Shown here: piece by piece, positions 8,006 to 15,468 of the stretch
Numbering within the stretch: the stretch's first letter is position 1
Layout: each line of letters begins with the position of its first letter
Assembly (NCBI RefSeq): GCF_035944355.1
Contig: NZ_DASZBH010000016.1
Span: 124,001-188,000 of the forward strand
Length of the DNA: 64,000 bases
Origin: Frateuria_A sp035944355
GTDB lineage: Bacteria; Pseudomonadota; Gammaproteobacteria; Xanthomonadales; Rhodanobacteraceae
Direction of reading: 5' to 3'
Program-made: the position numbers and the translations under genes
The notes under the pieces: generated by a model
What the model saw: only the letters and a program-made list of their open reading frames with translations
What the model was told of the DNA's origin: nothing
Database searches by the model: none

Positions 8006-8710
8006 TCAGCCGCTGCGCAGCAGCTTGCGCACCGCCGGCAGGTTGCGCCGGCTCACCTCGGGGCTGAGATCGGTGCCGGCCAGGCGCGCCAGCACGCGGC
8101 CGTCGGCCAGGGTCTTCAGGCCCAGCAGGCGCGGCGCCGGTACCAGGCAGTTGCGGTGCAGGCGCACCAGCTGGATCGGGTAGGCCTCCTCCAACTGCCG
8201 CAGCGATTCCTCGATCAGCAGTTCGCCGCCGGCGTGGCGCACCACCACGTATTTTTCCTCGGCCAGCAGGCAGACCACCTCGGTGAGCGCGATGCGCACC
8301 TGCTCGCCGCGCAGGCGTCCGCGCAGGTAGCCGACCGCTTCGGCAGGCGCCGCGGCCAGGCGCAGGCGGGCGCGCTGCAGCGCCTCGCGCAGGCGTTCCA
8401 GCCGCACGGGCTTGAGCAGGTAGTCGACCGCGCCCAGTTCGAAGGCGGTCAGCGCATGGTTCTCGTAGGCGGTGCAGAACACGATCTGCGGGCGCGCCTG
8501 CCCCGCCAGCCGGGTCGCCAACGCGGCGCCGTCCAGGCCGGGCATGTTGATGTCCAAGAGCAGCAGGTCCGGCTGCGTCTGGCCGATCGCCGCCAGCGCG
8601 GCCTGGCCATCACCCACGCTGCCGGCCACGGCCACGCCCTCGCATTCGCCCAGCAGCGCGGCCAGGCGCGTGCGGGCGAGCGGTTCGTCGTCGACGATCA
8701 GCACGCGCAT
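8006..8710 (-). CDS. algR: LytTR-family response regulator, AlgR-like
   Basis: A 234-residue two-component regulator. Residues 1-120 are a receiver domain with acidic Asp7/Asp8, phospho-acceptor Asp53 (LLLLDINMPG) and conserved lysine in YLLKPV. Residues about 130-232 are a LytTR DNA-binding domain (EEKYVVVRHAGGELLIEESLRQLEE and VRLHRNCLVP). The ATG overlaps the stop of the upstream sensor kinase by one base (TGATG), so the pair is translationally coupled. The LytTR output, the LytS/AlgZ-type partner and the following hemC together match the AlgZ-AlgR-hemC locus of pseudomonads, so AlgR-like is a reasonable name. The regulon (alginate, pili, virulence in Pseudomonas) cannot be assumed here. 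Confidence 0.9.
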   Translation of the reverse strand: MRVLIVDDEPLARTRLAALLGECEGVAVAGSVGDGQAALAAIGQTQPDLLLLDINMPGLDGAALATRLAGQARPQIVFCTAYENHALTAFELGAVDYLLKPVRLERLREALQRARLRLAAAPAEAVGYLRGRLRGEQVRIALTEVVCLLAEEKYVVVRHAGGELLIEESLRQLEEAYPIQLVRLHRNCLVPAPRLLGLKTLADGRVLARLAGTDLSPEVSRRNLPAVRKLLRSG

Positions 8711-9759
8711 CAGGCGGCCACCGCCGGCGGCGCGTCGAGCGGCAGACGCAGCGCCACCACGAAGCGGCCCTCGCGCGGCCCGGCCTCGACCGTGGCGCGC
8801 GTGCCGTAGCGATAGGCCACGCGCTGGCGCACGTTGGTCAGGCCGTGGCCGTGGCCGGGCGAGGTGGGCGAGGGCGGCAGCGGGTTGTCGATCTCGATGT
8901 GCAGCGTGCGTGCCTCGTGCCAGCCGCGCAGCCGTACTTCGCCTCCCTCGCGCAGCGGCTGGATGCCGTGGCGCACGGCGTTCTCCACCAGCGGCTGGAG
9001 CAACAGGCGGGGCAGCGGGTAATCGGGCGGCAGGGGGTCCAGCTCGCGGCGCACGCGCAGCCGTTCGCCCAGGCGCAGCTGTTCGATCGCCAGGTAGCGC
9101 TCGATCAGCGCCAGCTCCTCGCCCAGCGTGCCTTCGTGCGTGCCGGTGGCGCCGAGCGCCGCACGGAACAATTCGCACAGATCTTCGATGGTGCGTTCGG
9201 CCGCCGCCGGATCGACTCGCACCAGCGCGGCCACCGTGTTCATGCTGTTGAACAGGAAGTGCGGCCGGATGCGCGCCTGCAGCGCGTCGACCTGCGCGTG
9301 CGCCACCGCCGCCAGGCGCGCCTGCCACTGCGCCAGCACATAGAAATAGCGCAGCATCGCCGCGCCGAGCAGGGCGGTGACCAGCAGGTTGTCGCGCACG
9401 AACGCGGCCGGCGGGACGCGCACCAGCTCCAGTTGCAGCGCCAGGTCCATCCAGCGCGCGCAGGCGCTGGCCACGGCCACCACCAGCATCATCACCAGCC
9501 ACACGCCGGCATAGGGCATCCAGCCGCCGAGGCGCTGCAGCCAAGGCCGCGCATAGCACAGCGCCAGCGCGATCAGCACCGACAGCCAGCTGACGAACAG
9601 CATGCCTACGCTGTAGCCGCGCCAGCCGTGCGGGTTGTCCGGCGCCAGCCACATCAGCGTGACGGTGAGCGCGCCGACCGCGAACAGCGCGGCCACCGCC
9701 GGCAGCCGGCAGAAATCCGGCAGCGGGCTGGGCGTGCGGGCTGGGCGAGGATCGCTCAT
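8710..9759 (-). CDS. algZ: Membrane sensor histidine kinase of the AlgZ/FimS (LytS-like) class
   Basis: A 349-residue kinase. Four to five hydrophobic segments lie in residues 18-145. The His_kinase domain follows, with the phospho-acceptor His167 in the RPHFLFNSMN box typical of LytS/AlgZ kinases. The ATPase part has LLLQPLVENAVRHGI (N box) and a GHGHGLTNVRQR G box. This class lacks the classical HisKA dimerisation helix. The start MSDPRP is used because the helices start soon after. It overlaps the AlgR-like gene by one base, confirming the pair. Downstream it shares the strand with hemC and upstream with an esterase gene 77 bp away, so all four may be one operon. Confidence 0.88.
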   Translation of the reverse strand: MSDPRPARTPSPLPDFCRLPAVAALFAVGALTVTLMWLAPDNPHGWRGYSVGMLFVSWLSVLIALALCYARPWLQRLGGWMPYAGVWLVMMLVVAVASACARWMDLALQLELVRVPPAAFVRDNLLVTALLGAAMLRYFYVLAQWQARLAAVAHAQVDALQARIRPHFLFNSMNTVAALVRVDPAAAERTIEDLCELFRAALGATGTHEGTLGEELALIERYLAIEQLRLGERLRVRRELDPLPPDYPLPRLLLQPLVENAVRHGIQPLREGGEVRLRGWHEARTLHIEIDNPLPPSPTSPGHGHGLTNVRQRVAYRYGTRATVEAGPREGRFVVALRLPLDAPPAVAA

Positions 9760-9836
9760 GCGCGCCAGTATGCCGTAGGGGTGGGGGCTGGCGGTTCCGT
9801 CCCTCCCCCGCGTCGGCGGAAGGCCCGGCACGCGGA

Positions 9837-10502
9837 TCAGACGAGGCGGGCGCCAAGCCAGCGCCGCAGGTCGGCGATCTCCTCGGCGCACACCGAGTGC
9901 GGCATCGGATAAGTGTGCCAGTCGATCGTGTAGCCCAGTTCTTCCAGCAGCCGTCGCGAATCCAGCCCGCGCTGCAGCACCACCACCGGATCGGCCGTGC
10001 CATGACCCCAGAAGATCGGCACGCGGGCGTTGGCCGCGCTGCGCTCGGACGCCAGCGTGGCGGCGATCGGCAGATAGGTGGACAGCGCGACGATACCGGC
10101 CAGCGGCTGCGCGTGGCGCAGCCCGGCGGCGAGCGCGATGGCGCCGCCTTGCGAAAAGCCGGCCAGCACGATGCGCTCGCTCGGCACGCCGCGTTCGTGC
10201 TCGCGCGCGATCAGCGCCTCCACCGCCTCGATCGTGCGGCGGATGCCGGCCTCGTCCTGCGGCGCGCGTGCGTCGAAGCCGACGATGTCGTACCAGGCTC
10301 GCATCGGCACGCCGCCGTTGATGCTGACCGGCTGCACCGGCGCATGCGGGAACACGAAGCGCAGCGCCGGCCAGTTCCTGTCCACCAGCTCGGGCACGAT
10401 CGGCGCGAAGTCGTTGCCGTCCGCGCCCAGGCCGTGCAGCCAGAGGACGCTGTGGCGGGGAGCGGGGCCGGTTTCGCGTTCGATGGCCGGTAGGTGTGTC
10501 AT
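9837..10502 (-). CDS. Carboxylesterase / acyl-protein-thioesterase-like alpha/beta hydrolase
   Basis: A 221-residue soluble hydrolase of the phospholipase/carboxylesterase family (Abhydrolase_2). The catalytic triad is visible: Ser117 in GFSQGG, Asp171 in GTADPVV and His202 in MPHSV. The oxyanion block LHGLGADGNDF near residue 22 is diagnostic. Such enzymes cleave short-chain esters and, in some cases, acyl-protein thioesters; EstB of Pseudomonas is an example. The start MTHLPAIERE is chosen because upstream residues are not conserved in type. Length is as expected (215-225 aa). The gene heads the minus-strand run that continues into the sensor-regulator pair and faces away from the S9 peptidase. 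Confidence 0.92.
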   Translation of the reverse strand: MTHLPAIERETGPAPRHSVLWLHGLGADGNDFAPIVPELVDRNWPALRFVFPHAPVQPVSINGGVPMRAWYDIVGFDARAPQDEAGIRRTIEAVEALIAREHERGVPSERIVLAGFSQGGAIALAAGLRHAQPLAGIVALSTYLPIAATLASERSAANARVPIFWGHGTADPVVVLQRGLDSRRLLEELGYTIDWHTYPMPHSVCAEEIADLRRWLGARLV

Positions 10503-10738
10503 GAGAGTCCAGCAGAGCAGGGGAGTGGGCAGTGTCGCCCATGCGTCATGGTGCTGCCAGCGCGAATGGCGGGTTCTCGCAAGATCGGCCCCACAGATCA
10601 ATCTTTCCCCCGCCTTCGACAGAGCCAATGGGCAGGAGGCAAAGGTGCGCTTCGTGCGCGACGGTTTTCATAACGGCGGGCTTGCGGCCTCTGTGGGCTT
10701 GGCTATGCTCGACACTTTTGCGACCGCGGAGTGCTTGC
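10503..10738. promoter_or_regulatory. Divergent promoter region, esterase / S9 peptidase
   Basis: A 236-bp gap between divergent starts. Toward the peptidase, TTGCGG at about 10682 and TATGCT at about 10704, 16 bp apart, make a plausible sigma-70 pair, with a short leader to the ATG at 10739. No inverted repeat stands out. For the esterase direction I see no clear promoter. Confidence 0.35.
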
Positions 10739-13159
10739 ATGCGTCGACTTCTCCTGGCGGGCCTCGTCGCCCTCACCGCCCTGCCGGCAGTGGCGGCCAC
10801 CGCGGCCGCCCCGCTCGACCTGGAAACGGTCATGGCCAATCCGGACTGGATCGGGCAGCCGGTGGAGTCGCCGTACTGGAGCGTGGACGGGCAGGCGATC
10901 TACTACCGGCTCAAGCGCGACGGCAGCGAGGTGCGCGACCTGTACCGCGTCGATCCGGCCACTGGCCGCAGCGAAAAGCTCGACCCGGCGGCGGTGGCGC
11001 AGGCCGACGGCCCGGCGGTTTACGACCGCACGCATCGCTACGCCGCCTTCGTGCGCCACGGCGACGTGTTCCTGCGCGGGCTGGCCGACGGCCGCACCGT
11101 GCAGGTCACGCAGACGGCCGAGGAGGAATCCTCGCCGCAGTTCTCCGCCGACGGCCGCGCGCTTCAGTACCGCGCGGGCAACGACTGGTACAGCTACGAC
11201 ATCGCCCGCGCGGTCAGCGCGCCGGTGGCGATCCTGAAGTTCGCGGAGGACCCGCAGCAGGAAAAGTCCGACGCGCTGGAGGACGAGCAGCTGAAGCTCT
11301 TCTCCACCCTGCGCCAGCTCAAGGCGCAGAAGGAGGCCAAGCGCGCCAACGACAAGGCGCTGGCCGAGGCCGATCCCAGCCGCGCGCCCGAACCGTTCTG
11401 GCTCGGCGACAAGATCGTGGCGCTCGACACCGAACTCTCGCCCGACGGCCGCTGGCTGCTGCTGGTCACGCGGGCGAAGGACTACGCGCCCGGCCGCCAT
11501 CCCAGCGTGACCCACTACGTGACCGACTCCGGTTACGCGGAGGGACAGGAGGCGCGCGTCTACGTGGGCCGCCACGATCCGGCGCCGCAGTCGCTGCTGC
11601 TGCTGGACCTGCGCGAGCACAAGTCATACGCGCTGCCGACCGACGGCCTGCCCGGCATCAAGGACGATCCGCTGGCCGCCATCCGCGCACAGACCGTCGC
11701 GGCGCTCACCCAGGCCGGCAAGGCAGACGCGGCCAAGGCGCTCGAGGCGCCGGCGGTGCGCGCGGTGCGCATCATCTCCAGCGCCGAGGACGGCGGTGGC
11801 GGCGGCATCGTATGGAGCGGGGACGGCAGTCATCTGGCCATCCAACTGCGCGCGATCGACAACAAGGACCGCTGGATCGCCAGCGTCGACTTCGCCCGCC
11901 ACGCGCTCGTCAACCAGCACCGCCTGCACGACGACGCCTGGATCAACTGGAACTTCAACGATTTCGGCTGGCTCAAGGACAACCGCACGCTGTGGTACCT
12001 GTCCGAGGAGAGCGGTTACTCGCAGCTCTACACCAAGGCGCTGGACGGCAGGGCGCGCGCGTTGACCTCGGGCCGGTTCGAGGTCAGCCATCCGCAGCTG
12101 TCCGAAGACGGGCGCTGGTTCTACCTGCGCAGCAACGAGGTCGCGCCCTACAGCTACGACGTCTACCGCGTGCCGAGCACGGGCGGCGAATTCGCGCGCG
12201 TGACGCAGTTCCAAGGCATGGACGAGTTCGCGCTCTCGCCCGACGGCAGCCGCCTGGCGGTGCTGCATTCCTCGCCCTACGTGCTCGCGCAGCTGGCCGT
12301 GCAGCCGGCCGGCGGCGGCACGCCGCGCGAACTGACCGACACCATGAAGAGCGCCTTCACCGCACACGCGTGGATCGCGCCGCAGATCGTCCAGGTGCCT
12401 TCCAGCCACGGCGCCGGGACGATCTACGCCAAGTACTACGGCCCGGCCAACGAAAGCGGCGCATCGAAGCCCGCAGTGATATTCGTGCACGGCGCCGGCT
12501 ACCTGCAGAACGTCACGCTGTCCTGGTCGAACTACTTCCGCGAGCAGATGTTCCACAACCTGCTGGTGAGCCAGGGCTACGTGGTGCTGGACATGGACTA
12601 TCGCGCCTCCGAGGGCTACGGCCGCGACTGGCGCGACGCGATCTATCGCCGGATGGGCCATCCGGAGCTGGAGGACCTGCTCGACGGCAAGGCCTGGCTG
12701 GTCAAGCACCACCGGGTCGACCCCAAGCGCGTAGGCATCTATGGCGGCAGCTACGGCGGCTTCATGACCGAGATGGCGCTGCTGCGCGCGCCCGGCGAGT
12801 TCGCCGCGGGCGCGGCGCTGCGGCCGGTCAGCGACTGGAGGCTGTACAACCACGAGTACACCTCCGACATCCTCAACGACCCGCAGCTGGACCCGCACGC
12901 CTACGCGATCAGCTCGCCGATCAGCTACGCCGACCAGCTGGCCGATCCGCTGCTGATCCAGCATGGCCTGATCGACGACAACGTGATGGCGGCCGATTCG
13001 GTCCGCCTGTATCAGCGCTTCATCGAGCTGCACAAAAAGAACTTCTGGATCTCGCTCTATCCGATGGAGCGGCACGGCTTCGTGCACGCCGACTCCTGGT
13101 ACGACGAGTACCGGCGCATAGACGAACTGTTCGGTACCTACGTGAAGCCGGTCCGGTGA
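10739..13159 (+). CDS. S9-family prolyl oligopeptidase (dipeptidyl-peptidase IV-like), secreted
   Basis: An 806-residue serine peptidase. A signal peptide (MRRLLLAGLVALTALPAVAATA) sends it to the periplasm. Residues about 45-540 form the DPPIV_N beta-propeller that limits access to small peptides. Residues about 560-800 are the alpha/beta hydrolase domain with Ser671 in GGSYGGF, Asp746/747 in GLIDDNV and His779 in MERHGF. The length (about 800 aa with signal) matches bacterial DPP IV-like enzymes, which remove dipeptides after proline. The ATG at 10739 is selected for the signal peptide; an earlier in-frame ATG at 10532 would bury it. A strong hairpin follows the stop. Confidence 0.93.
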   Translation: MRRLLLAGLVALTALPAVAATAAAPLDLETVMANPDWIGQPVESPYWSVDGQAIYYRLKRDGSEVRDLYRVDPATGRSEKLDPAAVAQADGPAVYDRTHRYAAFVRHGDVFLRGLADGRTVQVTQTAEEESSPQFSADGRALQYRAGNDWYSYDIARAVSAPVAILKFAEDPQQEKSDALEDEQLKLFSTLRQLKAQKEAKRANDKALAEADPSRAPEPFWLGDKIVALDTELSPDGRWLLLVTRAKDYAPGRHPSVTHYVTDSGYAEGQEARVYVGRHDPAPQSLLLLDLREHKSYALPTDGLPGIKDDPLAAIRAQTVAALTQAGKADAAKALEAPAVRAVRIISSAEDGGGGGIVWSGDGSHLAIQLRAIDNKDRWIASVDFARHALVNQHRLHDDAWINWNFNDFGWLKDNRTLWYLSEESGYSQLYTKALDGRARALTSGRFEVSHPQLSEDGRWFYLRSNEVAPYSYDVYRVPSTGGEFARVTQFQGMDEFALSPDGSRLAVLHSSPYVLAQLAVQPAGGGTPRELTDTMKSAFTAHAWIAPQIVQVPSSHGAGTIYAKYYGPANESGASKPAVIFVHGAGYLQNVTLSWSNYFREQMFHNLLVSQGYVVLDMDYRASEGYGRDWRDAIYRRMGHPELEDLLDGKAWLVKHHRVDPKRVGIYGGSYGGFMTEMALLRAPGEFAAGAALRPVSDWRLYNHEYTSDILNDPQLDPHAYAISSPISYADQLADPLLIQHGLIDDNVMAADSVRLYQRFIELHKKNFWISLYPMERHGFVHADSWYDEYRRIDELFGTYVKPVR

Positions 13160-13168
13160 CTTGCGGCG

Positions 13169-13195
13169 GGCCCCTCTCCCGGCGGGAGAGGGGCC
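13169..13195. repeat. Perfect GC palindrome after the S9 peptidase
   Basis: Arms GGCCCCTCTCCC (13169-13180) and GGGAGAGGGGCC (13184-13195) pair over 12 bp around a 3-base loop, 9 bp after the stop codon. No T-run follows. The core CCCTCTCCC/GGGAGAGGG belongs to the same palindrome family found at 6.8 kb, 50.6 kb and within lhr. It may still slow or stop transcription. Confidence 0.75.
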
Positions 13196-13277
13196 GATGG
13201 GCGAGTCCGCGTCGAGATTAGCCTGTGCTGCCCGACGTCATGGTGCGTACCCCGCGCATCTTCCGAGGAGCTCTTCA

Positions 13278-13514
13278 ATGCTGCCCCATGCCACCACCCA
13301 GGCCCTGCCGCTGTTCGTCCAGTACGCGCGACAGATGCTCGATGAGGCTACGCCCGAGGCGCGCCGCCGCGAACTGGAAACGAAGCTGCTGGCCTTGTTG
13401 CCGGTGGCGCACGCGCTGGGCTTGTTCGAGCTTTTCGAGGTGCGCGACCGCGCGCTGGCGGCGCTGCTGCGCGACGAACTGGCCGCGCGCCATGAGTTGC
13501 CGGTAGCGGCCTGA
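13278..13514 (+). CDS. Small conserved-looking protein of unknown function, paralogue 1
   Basis: A 78-residue protein with an excellent ribosome binding site (GAGGAG at 13265-13270, 7 bp before ATG). It is predicted to be all helical, with no signal peptide or membrane segment. The core MLDEATPEARRRELETKLLA and ALGLFELFEVRD is matched almost residue for residue by the product of 14664-14912: in the aligned ~55 residues more than half are identical. I do not recognise a family. The two copies lie on either side of an HTH regulator read in the opposite direction, which suggests a local duplication around that regulator. The codon bias and the paralogue make it very likely a real gene. Confidence 0.75.
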   Translation: MLPHATTQALPLFVQYARQMLDEATPEARRRELETKLLALLPVAHALGLFELFEVRDRALAALLRDELAARHELPVAA

Positions 13515-13530
13515 GCTGGAGCGTCCGCGC

Positions 13531-14385
13531 TCAGGCCGGCAACGCCGGCCTCTGCAGCTCGGCGGCGATGCGCGCGAAGCTCGCCCGGGTTGCGGCGTCC
13601 TGCGGCACGAAGAAAAACGCGGTGGCGCCGTCGGCGTGCCCGTCGCGCAACGGCAGGCGCACCGAATGGGCGCGCACGTCGCCGAAGTCCGGATGGAAGA
13701 AATGCGCCATCCAGGCGCTCAGCGGCGCCACCCGCTGGTGCTGCCAGAGTTCGACGAACTCCGTGCTGGCGCGGCCCAGGGCGTCGATCAGCTGCTCGAA
13801 ACGCGGATCGTGCGGATGCGCCGCGTGGTTCACTCGGAAGATGCCCAGCAGGTTGAGCATGCCCGGTTCGAAGCAGGGCGCGTACAGGCGACGGCGCGCC
13901 GGGTTCATGAAGGCGTTCCACAGGTGGTTGTGCGCCAGCGGCCCGTGGAACTGGCCGAAGTCGTAGAGCCGCTGGGCCATGCGGTTGAAGGCCAGCACGT
14001 CGAACACCGGGTCGATGACGAAGGCCGGCGCCCGGTACAGCTCGAGCATGTCCTGCATCGCCGGCGGCAGCACCGGCTGCGTGGCCGGCGGTTCCGCGTG
14101 TGGCACACCGGCGAGGGCGAACAGGTAGGCCTCGTCGGTAGCGTCCAGCGCCAGCGCGCGGGCGATGCGGGTCAGTGCCGCGGCCGAAACGTTGATCGCG
14201 CGACCCTGTTCCAGCCAGGTGTACCAGGTGATGCCCACTCCGGCCAGGGTGGCGACTTCTTCGCGGCGCAGGCCCGGCGTAAGCCGGCGCAGGCCGCGCG
14301 GCAGGCCGGCCGCCTCCGGTGTCAACGCAGCGCGACGGGCGCGCAGGAAAGCCTTCAGCTCGGAACGCTGCCGGGAAAGTTCCAT
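13531..14385 (-). CDS. XRE-type HTH regulator with MmyB-like ligand-binding domain
   Basis: A 284-residue regulator starting at MELSRQRSELKAFLRARRAAL. Residues about 8-85 are the HTH: LRREEVATLAGVGITWYTWLEQGR is the hallmark of the HTH_31/MmyB group. Residues about 105-280 are the MmyB-like PAS-fold domain (FNRMAQRLYDF, then the HPDFGDVRAHSVRLPLRDG region). Family members such as MmyB bind fatty acids, and many control a divergent oxidoreductase gene; no oxidoreductase is present here. Instead two small paralogous genes flank it. The upstream frame extends 72 codons but is Pro/His-rich and non-homologous, so 14385 is preferred. Confidence 0.9.
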   Translation of the reverse strand: MELSRQRSELKAFLRARRAALTPEAAGLPRGLRRLTPGLRREEVATLAGVGITWYTWLEQGRAINVSAAALTRIARALALDATDEAYLFALAGVPHAEPPATQPVLPPAMQDMLELYRAPAFVIDPVFDVLAFNRMAQRLYDFGQFHGPLAHNHLWNAFMNPARRRLYAPCFEPGMLNLLGIFRVNHAAHPHDPRFEQLIDALGRASTEFVELWQHQRVAPLSAWMAHFFHPDFGDVRAHSVRLPLRDGHADGATAFFFVPQDAATRASFARIAAELQRPALPA

Positions 14386-14435
14386 GGACGATTCCAGCGG
14401 ATGGATCTCGGGCCGGTGAACCCTGAGTGGTTGGG

Positions 14436-14487
14436 GAGCCTGGGGTAAAAGCCTGGGGTGGAAGCTTGGGTGGAGCTCGGGGTGGTA
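14436..14487. repeat. Four imperfect 12-13 bp direct repeats upstream of the HTH regulator
   Basis: Four tandem copies of a unit close to AAGCCTGGGGTGG run from 14436 to 14487 (AGCCTGGGGTAA, AGCCTGGGGTGG, AGCTTGGGTGG, AGCTCGGGGTGG). They begin about 50 bp upstream of the regulator's start, in the gap shared with the divergent small gene. The position suits regulator binding sites, but this is inference. Confidence 0.55.
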
Positions 14488-14663
14488 GCGAGAGTACCAG
14501 CAGTGGGAACTGCCTTCCGCCGGAGGCTGCGGCGGACGTACGTTGGAAGCTCCCCCGTACCAGACCGCGCGCAATGCGCGGGTTTTTGCCGGCGTCACCA
14601 AGCCGGCGCGTCACGCCGCGGCCTCGCCGGGCGTCCTCGCATATCCATACAAGGACCAGGAGT

Positions 14664-14912
14664 ATGCCGATGCCACCGCTATCCCTTCCCGCTCCCGCGC
14701 CGGAAACCGACGCGCTCACCGATTTCGTGGTGCACGCACAGCTGATGCTCGACCCGGCCACCCCCGAAGCGCTGCGGCGCGAGGCCGAGCCGCGCCTGCT
14801 GGCGCAGTTGCCGACCCTGCGCGCGCTCGGCGTGTTCGAGCTGTTCGCCGTCCGCAATCCGGCGCTGGCCGCGCTGGTGCGCGACGAACTGGCCACGCAG
14901 CCAGCCGGCTGA
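14664..14912 (+). CDS. Small conserved-looking protein of unknown function, paralogue 2
   Basis: An 82-residue protein, divergent from the MmyB-like regulator. AAGGA at 14651-14655 lies 8 bp before the ATG. After a Pro-rich start the segment QLMLDPATPEALRREAEPRL and RALGVFELFAVRNPALAAL aligns without gaps to the product of 13278-13514. Helices are predicted throughout, with no signal or membrane segment. Function unknown. The shared motif can be written MLD-x-ATPE-x-xRRE, then ALG-x-FELF-x-VR-x-x-ALAAL-x-RDELA. A second ATG two codons on is also possible. Confidence 0.75.
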   Translation: MPMPPLSLPAPAPETDALTDFVVHAQLMLDPATPEALRREAEPRLLAQLPTLRALGVFELFAVRNPALAALVRDELATQPAG

Positions 14913-14942
14913 TTGTTTGCAGAGGCAATGGCATCCTGCGAG

Positions 14943-14979
14943 ATATTTGCCTTGACAAATATACTTGCGGCAATAGAAT
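14943..14979 (+). promoter_or_regulatory. marR promoter with overlapping inverted-repeat operator
   Basis: A near-consensus sigma-70 promoter is seen: TTGACA at 14952-14957, 16-bp spacer, TAGAAT at 14974-14979. A perfect inverted repeat, ATATTTG (14943-14949), six bases, CAAATAT (14956-14962), covers the -35 box. A second nested dyad, TTGCC (14947-14951) and GGCAA (14969-14973), spans the spacer. Palindromes of this size over a promoter are typical MarR-family operators, so the downstream repressor probably shuts off its own operon. The expected transcription start is at or next to the ATG at 14987, so the mRNA may be leaderless. Confidence 0.85.
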
Positions 14980-14986
14980 GCGCGGC

Positions 14987-15445
14987 ATGGACACCGACTC
15001 CCCTGCCTTCGCAGCTCCCCAGGAAAGCCTGGGCGTATTGCTCGGCCTGGTGCGCTCGGAGATCGTGCGCGCCATGGAGGCGGAGCTCGCCGCGCTGGGC
15101 GTGGATCTGCGTTTCACCCAGTTCCTGATACTCAAGCGGCTGGCCCGGCTGGGCCCGATGACGGCGTCCGAATTGGCCCGCTCGGTGGAGCTCGACGGCG
15201 GCGCGATGACCCGCCAGCTCGACCAGCTCGAACGCAAGGGCTACCTGCGCCGCTGCCCGCACGAACAGGACCGCCGCGCGCTGCGCATCGAGCTGACCGA
15301 CGCGGGCGACGCCCTCTGGCAGCAGCTGACCGACTGCAACGAGCGCGTGCTGGATGCGGCGCAACGCTCGCTCAGCGAAACCGAGCGCAAGCGCCTGCAC
15401 GACTACCTGTCGCGCGTACTGCACGCGTTGCGCGACAAAGACTGA
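14987..15445 (+). CDS. MarR-family repressor of the adjoining efflux operon
   Basis: A 152-residue winged-helix regulator. The recognition region is MTASELARSVELDGGAMTRQLDQLERKGYLRR, followed by the wing DRRALRIELTDAG, both hallmarks of MarR/EmrR/SlyA. Length is typical (140-160). It is the first gene of a four-gene operon with an outer-membrane factor, EmrA and EmrB; the next gene starts 23 bp later. By analogy to EmrR/MprA it should be released from DNA by hydrophobic toxic compounds. The start at 14987 fits the promoter, since the ATG at 14978 would lie inside the -10 box. Confidence 0.93.
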   Translation: MDTDSPAFAAPQESLGVLLGLVRSEIVRAMEAELAALGVDLRFTQFLILKRLARLGPMTASELARSVELDGGAMTRQLDQLERKGYLRRCPHEQDRRALRIELTDAGDALWQQLTDCNERVLDAAQRSLSETERKRLHDYLSRVLHALRDKD

Positions 15446-15468
15446 CCCTCACCCGGAATCCCCAAGCC

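Noticed and set aside
8006..10003. One long minus-strand frame apparently fusing the sensor region with the AlgR-like regulator
   Set aside because: The upstream part is out of frame with the real kinase. The kinase stop and regulator start overlap by one base, so these are two genes.
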